From NCBI GenBank assembly GCA_019096065.1, contig JAGUCH010000008.1, forward strand, positions 5,895,001-5,959,000: a DNA stretch of 64,000 nucleotides. The letters are read 5' to 3'. This document shows positions 46,501 to 59,900 of this stretch, one piece after another. The DNA is from Paracyclopina nana (taxonomy: Eukaryota > Arthropoda > Copepoda > Cyclopoida > Cyclopettidae). A program made the translations under genes and the position numbers. The notes under the pieces are model-generated. The model was not told where the DNA came from, searched no databases, and saw only the letters and a program-made list of their open reading frames with translations. Position 1 is the stretch's first letter. Every line of letters starts with the position of its first letter.

Positions 46501-47851
46501 AGGTGAACAAAATTGCATTGTAAGGTGCTTTTTGAGGGCACTCATCATTTCAAGGATTTTTGAAAAACTCTTGAGAGTTACAAAAGTTAATCAAGGTGAA
46601 GTTGTGCAAAAATGATTGCTTCAGTTAACCTTTTGTCTTACCTTTTTTGTTGGACTTTTTGAGCCTATGCTTTGCCTTACATCACTATTATTCGAGCTGC
46701 TGTCTCCTCCTGGTTGAGCTGGAAGACAAAAGAACAAAGTCAGCTATTGTGGCCTTTTGTTTATTTTTTATATCTGAGGTTCCAATGTTCTCTATAACTC
46801 TACTTCATCAGCTTAAAAAAACTGGAATGTAAAATTAGAGCAGGGTACACAAAATATTCAAATGAGATTTTCAGCTCAGAGAATGCAACAATTTGCAACT
46901 TTTTGCATTGCATTCAAGTACATAGCTGAGTCATACCAAGTGAAACAAGAATAGGAAGCCATGATTTCACTTGTAGCAGTTATCTTGCATTATTTTTCCG
47001 ACTAAGCACAATTACGAGGCTTCATTGTTACACTAAGAAGCTTTCTTAGCTCTCAATAAAGCACTTTTTCAATGCAGCACTTATCGACCACATCAAGCAT
47101 GGAAAAAACCCAAAACAAAAAAACCCAATGTTAAAGCTATACCAATATTGAATTTAATTAAGTTCGATAATCTGGATGAGATTTTCAGCAAATTATTTTG
47201 CTTTCATGTTCAACATTTTCCATCATTTCTCATCACAACCTGTTTCTCGCTGGTTCATACCAAGGGAGAAAAGCCATGACCACGCTTGAAATTTACCTTC
47301 AGTCGCTGAGGAAGAGTCGAGAATGCTCTGATTTGTGTTCGATATGGAATTGTATCCATAGCCCACATAATAGGTGTCTTCATCACTGTGTACGTAGGGT
47401 GGAGCTTGGGACGCGAAGAGGATGCTCACCATATTGATTGGCAAAGATATGACCAGCCACCAAACGACAGCCTCGACCAGGAATCGACCTCGCCCATTCC
47501 AATACTCAATTACTCTCATAATTAAGGGCATGTCTCTGCTGGCCTCAAATATACCTATAAAAATTAATTATTCCATATAGGTTCCCCTCGGGATTTTTTT
47601 ACCTTTTTTGCATATAATGAATTTAATTATTGGGGAAAAAGGCCGGAAAAGGCCGGAAACTTTGGCCTTACCTAAGGTGTCTATCTGCAGGTGAAGAATA
47701 TGGTTCACGTCAAAGTGTCTGAAAAAACAGGCAAAACTTGAGCATTGACGTAAGGGGCCTTGCTTAGACTGAAGAAGGCCTCTTTTTTGGCCTTACACTT
47801 TTTCTCCTCTTCTCACAACGGCCTCGCGTTGGCGGCCTCAGCGCCTCCCAT
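40527..47851 (-). CDS. FMRFamide-receptor-like neuropeptide GPCR with an extra N-terminal hydrophobic helix
   Basis: Thirteen coding exons (minus strand): 47851-47817, 47718-47672, 47554-47297, 46718-46642, 46445-46261, 46207-46069, 45490-45411, 45200-44934, 44872-44774, 44712-44628, 43838-43690, 43602-43401, 40808-40527. All junctions are GT-AG and in phase; about 634 aa. TM1 has GNVL; TM2 is DTLLIIACVTEF; TM3 follows YFIHPF without a Cys at 3.25, as in fly FMRFaR. The DRY position reads ERC. TM5 ends ICNIKIYLKIRE. A long hydrophilic third loop is encoded by four small exons. TM6 is VAVFVLCHSFRL; TM7 carries NSSINFIVYC instead of NPxxY. These fit the FMRFamide/myosuppressin-like branch. Before TM1 lie a cytosol-like stretch, a 20-residue hydrophobic helix (about 53-75) and a tail with NXS sites. 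The first two tiny exons are the least certain; a start at 47531 is the alternative. Confidence 0.8.
41761..42241. mobile_element. degenerate inverted-repeat element in a receptor intron
   Basis: GGGAACC (41761) and GGTTCCC (ending 42241) face each other. Nested inside, TTCAGACGGCT (41810-41820) and its exact reverse complement AGCCGTCTGAA (42190-42200) form a second pair at similar offsets. This looks like a decayed, non-coding DNA transposon in the 2.6-kb last intron. No target duplication is clear. Confidence 0.4.
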
Positions 47852-47980
47852 GATTTGTCTATCATAATATAATATGCTGTGTAGGTTGAAATAACAAATA
47901 ATGCTGGCATATCCTAATATAATGGTTCTTTATTCATGAAAATAAAAGCAGTGACGGGAATTTTCTGTTAAAACTTGAAA

Positions 47981-50252
47981 TTACAGCGAGACGTTTTCAT
48001 CTGAGGCTGAGTCAGTTCTCGGGGTGTTGCTCCGAGTAGATCCCATAGAGCTGGGCAGCGGTGGCGATTTTTGAGACTGATTGGCTATTTTCGAGGTCCA
48101 AGATCTGGACTGAGGCTGTCTGGGTGCCACAGTGGGCAACTGTAGAGGGCTGAGCTGAGAAATGTTGGGGTACACATTGCTCAACCTGGAAAAAATCAAT
48201 CAAGCCTTTGGAAGCAGAAATCTTGGTATAGATAAGTAGGCATTATGCAAAAAGTACTGATATATGATTTTTCCATCAAATTAGCCTAGATCAGTCGCCC
48301 ATAATAGCAGGAAAAAAGAAATGACAACCAAAGAGCAAAAGTCTTATTACGAGGGCAAAAAAGTAGTATTTGAAATTGGCATATGAGCTTCCTTATGGTT
48401 TTTTGCTACAATCCAACCTTTCAAAAGGTCAGCCTTGATGAAAAGTTAGATGTTACAGCCAAGAATACACGATGAAAATAAACCATAATTACACAAAAGA
48501 GACTGGCAGTTTACAAAAAAAACGCTGTTTTCATCCTTTGACGTTTCATAAAAAGTCAAGAGTACAACTTGTCAAAAAACCTTGGAAGCTGACGTAGTTT
48601 TCAATAAGACACTCATGCATGCGAAGCACACCAGTGATCATGTTTGCATGGTTCATTAAATGGATACTTTGCATGGAAAGCTCCTCGTGTAAGCATCGAC
48701 ATTCACATCGGTTGTCTTTTTATTCTCACCTTTTGGCTTGCTCGTCATCGTCACTGCTAAAGCTATGTTGCTTCTTCAAAGTTTCCGCCTCTCCGAAATC
48801 CACATCGAGCATTTTCATGCGATTATCCAGAGAGAGCTTGACATTGGCAATAATGTCCTCCTTGGCACCAATCTCATCTTCCATGGACTCCTCGTGGGAC
48901 TTGTGCTCCATTTTGTATTCCTCCAATTTCCTCTGTAAAATGATAATTTGCTCTTGCACTCTGTCCTGAATTTGCCTGTTCTTCCTCCGCGTCTCATCCA
49001 AATCTTCTCCCAATTTTCTCACTTCTTCTTCCCTCCGTTTGACCTCAGCCTGAAAAGAAAAGTTTTTTAAAATAAGGATTTGATTAAAAAAGGGAGAAGA
49101 AAAAAAGAAAGCCTTTGAAGATGGTGTGTAGCATCAACAATATTGAATGTAGATAGGCTTACCATCCAGGGTAGCAAAAATCCCTGTGTCAAAGCTATTT
49201 TGCTATACTATTTTTTGCTGCAGCAACAACATAGAGAGGCCGAAAATGTGCACAAATACTGTTTGTGAAAAAAGAATCCTCTAATTGGCCTCAAAGTTGG
49301 GTAAAGGGCTAGGAAAACCAAATTTGGCTCACACTTACACCTTGCTAACAAGCACCACAAAAGCCCCTTTTGTGGCCTCAAAAGAACTGACTAAATTAAG
49401 TGTGAAAGAATAGGCCGAGCCTAGGCCCCCCACAAAAAATTGCTTTTATATGTAACATGCTTTTACGACTTTTTTTACCTGCTCCATTTCAATCATTTTG
49501 ATTTCATGGTCGCGTTGACGTTGGCGGAATTCTTCCTGTTCCTTTTCCCATTTTATTTTGGCCTATAATGAGAAAAAAGTGTACTTTAGGCGAGGAAAAA
49601 AAAAACAGCAAATACAAACCAATTTTTCACAACTACAACTTTTAATTAACGTCACTTGAGAATGGAAAAAACAGCAACAAGCATGATTTGCACAGCTTTT
49701 CAATAGCTTTTCATTTGCAGAATCCATTTAATGAGAAGTGAGTATCATGTAAAAAGATACCGAGGGTGGCTTTCCAAAAAACCTGTCAATTCCCTTGAGT
49801 TGTTGACTGATCGCTAAGGCAATTAAAAAAACTTTGTTGCCTTTATCATCAATGCAAAATCTTCAGCTAATTTTACAGAGAAGCTCAGCAGCTAGATCGA
49901 ATTTCAGTTTTTAAAAGCAATACTTTAATGAACGATCTTATTCATCTCATCAACCAAAGTGGCTTTCTAAAAATTGTCTAGAGGATTAAAAGCCCATAAA
50001 AATAGTATTCCTCTGCTATTTTGTGCTTTTGAACGCTTATCTAAATGCTCATTTTGAGCCCTTGGCATTTTGGACAGCCATCAAATTAGAACAATCTGAG
50101 CGCCTTGGCCTAGTTTCTTTACTAGTAATTACCTCTTCTTTGGCATTGACAATCCTATGCAAGGTGTCAGTTGGTGCTGATGGTGAAACCGGACCTGAGG
50201 TAATCTCCCGTGAGGATCTTTTGCTATTGACAAACAAATTGAGTTTCTTCAT
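47981..50252 (-). CDS. small coiled-coil protein of unknown family
   Basis: Four coding exons, 50252-50133, 49562-49479, 49049-48730 and 48185-47981, in phase with GT-AG borders, give 242 aa. It starts MKKLNLFVNSKRSS. A Ser/Pro-rich segment (SGPVSPSAPTD) is followed by a heptad-rich charged coiled coil of about 130 residues (from KEEAKIKWEKEQEEF through QEQIIILQRKLEEYK). Then come an acidic phospho-site-like SFSSDDDE and a Ser/Pro/Gln-rich, disordered C-terminus ending DENVSL. No catalytic motif is visible; I do not recognise the family. A 5' UTR exon likely ends at 51638, where the minus strand reads TTAC|GTAAGTA, so intron 1 is about 1.4 kb. The stop is 130 bp upstream of the neuropeptide receptor's proposed start on the same strand. 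Confidence 0.75.
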
Positions 50253-53200
50253 TTTAGAGCAGCTGAAAATGAAAGACATATAAAGGAAGTTCAGCTTTAA
50301 TTGGAGATGCCCCTGTGCACAATAATTGTCTGGAACGGAACTCAGCTTTGTTAAAAAGCTTTATCAGCAGAAAGAAAGCAAGGGTGGTGTCAAATAGCAA
50401 GCGATATCTTTTAAATCATTCCTGGAGTTTAGACAAAGGCAATTTCATCACCCTTCTTCAGTAAAACTAGTCATGGCAAGAAAATAGCAATTTCTCCCAG
50501 GCTCAAAATTTCTTTATTAAAAACTTTCTCCCTTGGGCACACAAAATCTCCTTTTGGAAAGCCATACCAAATGAGAGAAGAAAAAGCTCTTTTCCACAGT
50601 GGACTTCTACCTAACAAAATTGTCCTGCTGAGAGCTTTGTCATCACAGTGGGAATTTTAACAAAGAAAAGTGGCAAAAGATTTACAATGTACTTCAATTG
50701 AACATTGAAAAAAAGAGAAAGCTTGCAAAGAACTTTCCAAAGGGGTATATTCAGTCAGATATTCGTTTCCAAGCTTACTTTTTTATTTTCAATCCAGATG
50801 TCCACTTATTGCACATACTTGTGAATTATTGTGGAATCATCCTACATTTTTTGCCTTTATTTTCTGATAAGCAGGAATTTCCAGTTTTGAGTGCTAATCA
50901 TGTTTTATTCAGGTGAAAATTGCTTACAAATCCTGTTTCACATCCGCAAATCCAATGTCACTATTTTTTTCGTTGGAAGAGAGAAAGTTTTCCCTTTTTT
51001 CAATTTGCAGCTACTAAGCAGGTACAAGGACTATATTGTTTGCTCGAGTAAGGCCAGCTTAACTTGGGAAGCAATGGGCAAAAAGCCCAAAACTTTAAGC
51101 TAAGTTGTCAGGATTAAAATCTTTGCGAAAAATGGGCCCACTTTTGCCAGTGCAAAATATGTGAGAATTTTGTAGAAGCCTTCTGTAGATAAGAATAATA
51201 GGAATCTATGCCCAAGTTGAGTCACTTTATCAGTTCTCAGAATTCGAACATATTCCTATTTTCGACCAAAAATTGCCTTGAAGTGGCCAAAACTGCAAAT
51301 ATCAAGCTTGTTTCAGCCAAATTTCTTCTGAACAAACTTGCATAATTTCCTAGAGCTAATTTTTCTGACCAATTTCCCACTTTTAAAAGCATTACGAAAA
51401 CTGCAAATATGCCACATAAACCAGACACCAATCACATAAAAGACTTTTAAAGTCTTCTCCTCTCCAAATAAAATTCAACCTTTTACCTGGGAAAAGGCAA
51501 ACATTTCTCCACATTTATAAGAGTGGAGAGACATATCAAAGCAATTTACATACACTATACATGAGATTTCCCAAATGGGAAATTGTCCCATAAACTGTTA
51601 CCAAGGTGAATAGCAATAAGGAAAAAAAGTTACTTACGTAAGAAAACATTAGATTTGGATGATCTCCATGGGAATTGTTAGGCATTAGTTGATGATTCTT
51701 TCTTCTGTTCTTGGTAGGTCAGTCTCTATTTAGTTCAGTGAGCTTCTTCTCCACTCTCCAGTTCTACTTCAGCTGTTGTGGGAACTTGGGAAGATTACAG
51801 TGTAAGCAGGCGCGCGCGCGCCACACAGGCTGCATCAGCTGACTATGACGGCTAGAAGCGCGCGCGCGTATTTTTCCGCGGTTTAGGCGCAATCTGACCC
51901 GGCGCGCACTGATTTTCCTACTTGTTGACTCAACTTTACCTTTAGTGTAATTTTTTTAAATGCGAGAGTTTTTTTCAAAAATCTGTTACTTTACCTTGTT
52001 TGACAGCCTTTTTGGGCTTCAATCATTATGAAGTAAATCTTAAAATCCCTATCCAAGATTTTCAGCTTTTTTTTTGAAAATCATCTGTCAAAACCTTCTT
52101 TGATATTTTTTAACGTTTTTAAAACTGTTCTTTCGTTGAATTTTCTAAAAAAAAGAAAAGACCATATTATTCTAAAAAATGGTACTTACAAATTAGAGTT
52201 TTTGGCCTTAAAAGGGCTCCTTATGCGCTTAAAATTATTTTTTTTATGATTTTGAATGAACTCCTTAGTCTTATTATGAGCTCAAATAAGTTATTCCAGA
52301 AGGGATATTAGCTGAAAATCTTCCCACTGTGGAACGAAAATTGTTGAAATAATCACAGCAGTGCAGTGTTCGTTGCTCAGGTAGTTGAAGAAACAATTTT
52401 AATTGGTGGCAGTTTGATAGCCCAAAGAATAAGCTATGAATGCAGCAGCAAAGTAGAAATTATGTTTTTGCTTCGTTTTCCTCGTGTTTTCCTCCCTAAT
52501 AGGATTTCGTGATTTTCCATCATTGATCCTCATCAGAAACAACTTGGATGTACTTTATTATTGGGATACAATCTAAGATTCGATAATTGTAATAATAGTA
52601 CGTGAGCACTCAATATTACACCAAGTCTGGGCCTAGGAAAACTGTTGCTGAGCAAGGCACAAGGCCTGCAATTTGGCCTTGCCTTGTGCAAATACAATAG
52701 GAAAATACTCTCTTGAGAAAGTTGGAAAGCCAATTTGTTTTTTACTTACGATGCACCCTAATCAGAAGGCAGGACATGGAATCATTAGCGAAACTCGAGG
52801 CTTTCATTATCATAAATTGGCATTCTTTACTGAATATCATGAAGAGAGCTAATTTGCGACCTCAAATTAGCCATGAGATTCCGAAATTTCTTTTCCCAAG
52901 ATATTTGGGGAAGTGAGAAAGTTTTTTCTATCAGTTACACAAGTTGTCGTCCACGGCTTTCAATAGCATGACAAGGCTGATTATATCACCTCACAAAGCG
53001 CAGTACAATGCAATGTTGATTCAATGAAGTACCTACCTTCGGTACGTAATAATGTCCAATAAATCGTGGATCAAATACTAGATTTCCTTGCATGGCATTC
53101 ACAATCACAAAGTGCTTTACATAAAGCGCAGTAATGTCCCGTTCATGTGCAAAGTTGCTTTTCGGCAAGTAAAAAATTGTCATAAGGCAAAGGAGTTTTG

Positions 53201-53951
53201 CTATCAAACCACTTAAGAAGGGCTTCTCAACTAATTGAACCAGGAATCGAGTTTACAAATTTAGGGCAAAATTCTGAAAAACTTCAGCTGTATCTTATAT
53301 GTTTGACCTCTGCATTTTTTGAATTTGCGTGATGAATATAGATTCAGAAGTAAACAATTTGGCAATGAAATTGAAATGTAATTTTGAGTGTTTACTTCTC
53401 AAGAGCCTCGTACAATTACAGCCCTCGCAGGCTCGGGCTAGTAAAGCTGTACTCGAATTTTCCCATTTTAAAATCCTCGCTCAGCTATTTAATGACCCTA
53501 CTTTATGTGCCCCAGCTCGAAATAAATAACTAGTGTTTGTCATAAGACAATTTTTCTCCTTTCCATAAGGCGTTCGGCGTGCATTATCGTAAGGAATTTG
53601 GGGGCAGATGAACGGGATATAAAACATCGAGCAGTGAAAGCAGTTTCCAAAAAGTGCTGAAATCAATTGACAAAGCTTTTGTAAAAAGGATGATCTCATT
53701 TGAGAAAATATCCAGCAACATGTTCCAGACTAATCCGGTACATGTCTTGGCTATTTCCGAGGCTTCTGCACCCTCAATTCCCTAGTGTGGCAGTATGGTC
53801 GCACTTGCACTGGTATCGATGCTTAATGAGGCTTTTCACGATTTACCAAGAAGGTAGCATACACTATTTTGTGTACGTCATTCTCTCTCTTGAGACGTCA
53901 AAGCAAGTACTAGGTTTTGTACACCATTCATTATTAAGTAATCGACTAGGA
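50253..53951. other. first intron, 5' exon and promoter of the coiled-coil gene, then PANK4 3' flank
   Basis: 51638 to about 51800 is the likely non-coding first exon (minus strand). 51900-53950 shows only short ORFs and AT-rich sequence; no domain, RNA gene or defined repeat was found. Confidence 0.45.
51809..51868. promoter_or_regulatory. alternating CG tracts in a CpG-rich promoter
   Basis: GGCGCGCGCGCGCC (51809-51822) is a perfect palindrome, and a second run GCGCGCGCGC lies at 51859-51868, followed by further GCGC words to about 51906. In AT-rich surroundings this stands out. It sits just upstream of the predicted first exon of the minus-strand coiled-coil gene, so it is probably its promoter. 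Such alternating tracts can adopt Z-DNA. Confidence 0.5.
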
Positions 53952-56900
53952 CTAGTTGTGGATTGTATTTTCGTACTTGAAAATAACAGCAAACATTTCT
54001 CCTCCAAGCCTTTGTGCCAGCCATCGGTTCTTGAGGACAGCCACTTTCAAGCACTCACATGAAAACTTGGCATACAAATTTGTGTGGATGGCACGACCCA
54101 TTCCCTCAAGCACAACCAAATCCACGCCTTTGTCAATCATGGCATCAATCAGCGTCTAGGAGAGAAAAGTTGGTTGAAAAATGATTTTAATAGAGCAGTA
54201 GCCTTGAAAATAGTAAAGACATGACTCGAATTATTCTCATACATGTCTGCTGGATATTTATCAAAAGAAGATTTCCACATGAACAAAAACTTTGTCCGTT
54301 GCTTTCTCATCTCGGCAAAAACTGCTTTCGCTGCTTTTACTTTTCTCAGCGTGTGTTGACTTACTTTATTGAGCCTCGACAAGTCTAAACAGGGACTGGC
54401 TTGACCAGAGCTGAAGCAAGTTAGCTTGCCAGAGCTTAGAGCAGTGGCAATAACAGGGCTGATTTTCGACACCCTGTACAGCAACAGTTGTAGTTCTGCA
54501 TGTGTGACATCATTCAGAATAGGCCTATGGTTCGCACATAGCATCACATTGGTTCCACGCCTGAAAATATGATTACCGCTGAATGAAAGCATGCATTAGC
54601 CAAACAATGAATCTGGCTCATGTAAAGCTCATTGGGGAATGAAATATGTGGCAATGATGAAAATAATGAAATTCTCCAGCAATACGACCAATTTATACAT
54701 TTATGTTTCATTGCTCAATTTAGAAAGCTTAATGGTAAGCACCGAATCTTGCTCTTAGTCAGTCAGCCTCAATATTCAGCATTCTGTAAAAGTACTATCA
54801 TTTATTTTTTTAACTTTTTCAATTTTCACAATTTGGTCAATGGCCCTGTTCTGAAGGTACATTCTTCCAAAGCAAGGTTTTTGAGGCCTATCTATCAAAG
54901 GGATTCGCTAGCTCTTGAATACCTTTCAGAGGCTTCAAAAGATCCTAGTGCATTTAATGCTATAGCTTGGAATTGTGGGCAAACAAGACACCCTAAAATG
55001 GGGTTTGCATGCTTGGCCATAAGGAAAAACACCTGGCAAATACGCATAAGTCCCCAAATATATGACAAAGATCAGCTGTTGGGTTCAATTAAATAGCTGT
55101 TTGGAAAGTTTGACTACAGAGTGCTAACAAGTTAAACAGAAAGTTGCTGGGTCAATAAAACCCAGACCCTCATAATTAGAAAGAAAAGATGAATAATGGG
55201 CCCAACTTTTTAATACATAATTAGCAATGAGCCTTTTCCTGATTTTTTCGGTTTTTAGCAACTCTTTCAGAAAGGAGGAACAGGTATTTACAGACGTTTC
55301 CTAAATGACTTTAAAGCGAGAGCAAAATTTGCTAGGTTTGCTGTTGGTCCAATCCTGTTTACCCAGCCTGTGCTATGATTGAAAACAGAAGAAGAACCAA
55401 CTGAGGATAGAAAACTCAAGTTCAAATACAATTAAGGCTTAGAAAGTCTGTAAAAATTGTTTGCTAAGCCAATTTCTTTTGTGACTTTTTGAGATGCAAA
55501 AAAGTTGATAGCAATCTTTAGGAGTACAGCCTTGAAAGTACTTGGGGTATTCTTAAAAATAAGGTAGGTTTAACAATGCACACTATGCTAACTTAGTGCA
55601 TTTAAAATAGCTCACTAATTACTAAGAAGCAGTCATCAAATAATTCAAAGATTGTGCAGTTTTGTTTTTCTTCATGTCAAGATAAATGTATTTATAGAAG
55701 ACGACATGTACTTTTGCACACTGTCATAAACAAGTCTAACAAGGAAATGTCTTCAAAAATAGTATGCAAACATTTAAAGACCTTCAACTCTAGCATCACT
55801 GACTTGATAATGCAATGAGTGCAATAAAAAAATAAAAAGCTCGATACAGGGTTTGAATTTCTCCTTTTGTCTCCCATAGTAATTTGCCATTTCTTGGAAT
55901 TCTTCAGAGCCACGAGCATTATAATTATGCTTTGCAGCTAAAGTTGCTAAAAAGTTCAATTTTTAGGTTATGTGCTCTTGAAAAATTAAAAGGAGGCTAG
56001 TCAAAAGCTTTGCTGAGTCTTACGAGCTTTCTCAATTCTATAAAGAGCTTAGCCAAACTGTGATATCCAAATGTGTAATCTATGCTACTCGCAATATGAC
56101 TTTTGATAAGAACATTGAAGCTGGCTGAGGGAGAAGAAAGCAGATACATTGCTCCTTTAGAGCCTTACTTGATTTAAAGATTTGAAAAGCTGCATGAAGC
56201 CTCTTTACCTCAAAAGTTCCACAACAAAGGGGAAAATGCCCAGGATGACATCCATGCCTGAGTTATCAATGAAAATGGCTGCGCAGGTATGGGGAGGCTT
56301 CGATCTTAACCGGTCTTTCCATTCGTCGAGATTGTCAACCAGCCAAGGCCTTGGGTTGACAAAAGTGAGAGCATCCTCAAACCTCAGGCCATGTTCAGAC
56401 TCCATGAGTAAGGCCACTTCCTTGGCCCCCCAATCGAAGACATTGCCTGCCAACAAGCCCAAGGCCAATTGTTCATGCAAGGCCTCAAATCCAAGGCTTT
56501 CCAATGAGGCCAATCTATCTTGGAGTTGATTAAGTGCATGCTCGTTTTCCTCCTGCTTCTGCTTCAAGTAAGGGTCATGAAAATTGAATTCACTCAAGCA
56601 ATGTTCTCGCATGTCCAGAAGGCTTCGAACAGTTAAGCTCCCATGGGCGCAAGGTTGGACCTGAAGGCTCAACAGCCTGTTCAAATATTGTTGCTTGAAC
56701 CTTTCTGCCCTGTCTTCAGCATCTGTAAAAGGGAAAAAAGGCTTTTTTCAAACGTACTTTCGTGTATTTTCCACTTTGAGACATAAGTACAACAAAAGTG
56801 AAAGCAGTGTCCTCTCTAGAGCTTTTTTTGTGCAATCTGTTTTTAACAATCCTTGAGTGCATGAGCTACAATAAAAGCAATGATTGAGCAGTATTTTTGA

Positions 56901-59900
56901 AAAACATCTCATGCGAATTGCTCCATAGACCAATGGAGAGCATAAAATGGAATTTTTCTTTCTGGTATTTAATGGCAGTGCATATTGGTCAAATACTCGG
57001 ATATTAGGTAGAAAAAGACTAATAAATTGATTGATAAAAGTTTGTTTTTACGTCAGTAATAAATAATACGTATATTGGAAGGAAAAGTTTCAGCTTTGTG
57101 AAAAAGCTAATAAAAAGACACAATTTGCTTGAACATTTGACTGCATGCTTTTGGTAATTAGGTAAATTAGTCACATCCATCCACCATCTGTGACACATCC
57201 AATTAGTGCATAAATTAACATGAAAATTACTAAATTCTCTGAGCTTTAAAATCTTAAAGCTCAAACGTAGGGAAAGCTTTGGTTAATTAAATTAATTAAC
57301 TTTTTGGCTCATTAAAAGGTTTTAAAAAAATACCTGAACAATGCTCCTTTTGGCTTTCAACGGCCCTCACTGCAAATTTATCCAACGAGTCTTCGAAGCA
57401 TTTGAGCCAATAAGATCTTGCATCAGGATCATGAGTCAGATCCACGGTGTCAGCATTGTAGGCACTTGGATCCTGGAGCAGAGGGCAAAAGCCCAGCCTG
57501 GTGTCAAACCTGTCTATTTCCAGGTGATCAGTCACCTCGAGTAAGCTAGACGAAGATGCTGATGGTGACATTGTTCCTCTTGAAGAAGAAGTGGACATCT
57601 CCTTCTTGATGAGGATCAGCTCCTCTCCAATTTGAGGCTCTTGATTGAGCACATTTTGGGACCTGGATTTGGCCGGAGGTGAGCTAGGAAATGAGGAGCT
57701 GCCATAAAGATTTTCAGTCCAGGAATAGCTGAAAATAAGAGGAGAATAAGGCTGTATGTTAGCCAATAAAAAGTAGGCTGTTCAGAGAAAAACAGCTTTT
57801 CCCCTCAAGAAGAATACCATCGTTTTCCCACATTTGTGCTTGGTAGAAGTAGGCACACGATCAGATTGAATAAAGCTAGATAAGGTTCATTCACAAAGAA
57901 GCATGCATCTCTTTCTCAAAAAAGTTTTGCCTGCTTATGGATTTGAAAAGCTACAAAAAAAGTCAGATTACTATTCCTTTGTCTAGATTTGCCAGCCAGT
58001 AGTAAATATTGCAGCTACAAATTTCCTTTGATGTCGAAAATTCAATCCAGCATTTATATTGATTGGCAAAGATGATAATGTGAAGTTATCAATGAAAGTC
58101 TGTCTGTAAAATGCAACTCTAAAATGATTTGTCGCATCAAAGAATAAAAGCATTTTCATGCTCAGACGAGCCTCTAATGTTCGATCCATCTCAAGACACC
58201 CATGAAGCACAATTGAAAGCCACATTCCAGCCAATTTTTGACACTCTCCAAGCTTAAAATTCCCTCAATTTGTTAGTTGATGGCAACTCACTGATCTGTG
58301 TGGTATGTACTGCCAGCTCCTTTGATGAAAGCCCCAATGGCTCCCAGGTAGCCTTCATGACGCAAAAAGTATGCCGACACTTGGCCTTTGCTCCAATAAT
58401 TGACAGCATATGAGATGGTATGCAAGCCTACAGGGTGATGACGTAGAAAGAACCCACCAAAGTAAACTCTCTTGATGCTGTGCAGCATTGCATACAAAGT
58501 AGCAATTTGGCCAATATCATTGCTCACCAAATAAAGCAGACTTCTGGCCATATCTGCATCACTCCATGGAGGTGATTCAGACCTAGGAGAAAATAGTACA
58601 GTTTTGAAGTGTGGTCGAGTAATGAGTATGGCTGTACCCTTCTTCAGATTTTGGGTCATGGTGAATGGCCTTTCCAAAGCTGGAAGCAATCACAGTGGGA
58701 GAAAGGCCCAATGTGGAGGTGTAATCATCATCTCGATCTCCATAAATGTCTTTCACCAGCATGTCCACCTTTCGAAAGTCACCCAAAGTAGCCATCTCCA
58801 AAAGTTGATCGAATCCCTTGGCTCCTACAATGACAACATTCATTAAATAAAACGAAAATCCTCAAATACTACTCAATCACAAAAGGCTTTCAAGCTTCAG
58901 AAGAAAAGTTTTTGAAGAATCTGCATGCTTTCATGCATCGATGAAATTGCTATGTTCGACACTTGAAGTAAATCCCATCAAACACAATCAAAAGCCATGT
59001 TCAAGCCATTTTGTGCCACTCAAAAAGCTCAACTCTCTTACCGTTTCTTAATTTTAATGTTTTTTATACCTGTGAGAAGCCTGCCCAAGCCCCAGAATGT
59101 CCCACCACCAGTGGCTGTGCCTCCAATTCTTTCGAAATCCGTCTCAGAGGTGACTTTGATCACAGAGACTCCGGAGCCAATGGTGACCAAAAGGTACGGG
59201 TACAAATCTGCTGGATTGGAGGATTGGAAGTGGTAATGAGGCATTTGCTGCCTCTCATAAATGAAGCTCTCATCTGCAATGTTCTTGAGCAAAAAGTTGG
59301 CACCAGCACAAATGCAAGACATCTCATCAACTTTGGCCACTTTGAGGCCAAGCTTTTCCCTTATCAAGTCTGCAAACTTGTACGCTCCTCCACCAGTCAC
59401 ATTGATGGTTTTGTCACTCTGCAAAAGTGGCCAAAAAAGGCACTACTCATATCAAACCTGTCAGATCTGTATGAAATCCAATAGAAGTTGGATGGGTTTT
59501 CAATTGAGTAAAAAGGCAAGCAAAAATAAAAAAAGAGGGTAAAAGTAATAGCATGAAAGCAATTTTCTGCATCACCACTTTCCCATCCTTGTTTTTTGCA
59601 GAAATTTCCTGTATCAGCCAGCTTTTAGAAACCAGAGTTCCAATATTAGGTTTGTTCACAAAAAATCATTATTTTTTTCCATTTTTCGATTTTAAGCAAA
59701 TCAATCACCCCAACCAGAAATTCATAACATTCAACTCATACAACAAAATCACCCTCAGAGAAACTCATACGTTTTATCAACATTGAGTATAAGTTAAATT
59801 AAATGCCTTGTCACCTTTGTAAAATCGAAAACGCCAACTTTCCGTTTCTTCTTGGAGTTTTTTTGTTCATTTTGCATTGGTGGTAAGGCAGTTAATCTTA

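Noticed and set aside
53481..53699. 72-codon minus-strand ORF and neighbours in 52.5-53.7 kb
   Set aside because: Short frames with no domain and no phase-compatible junction to PANK4 exons, whose stop is at 53952.
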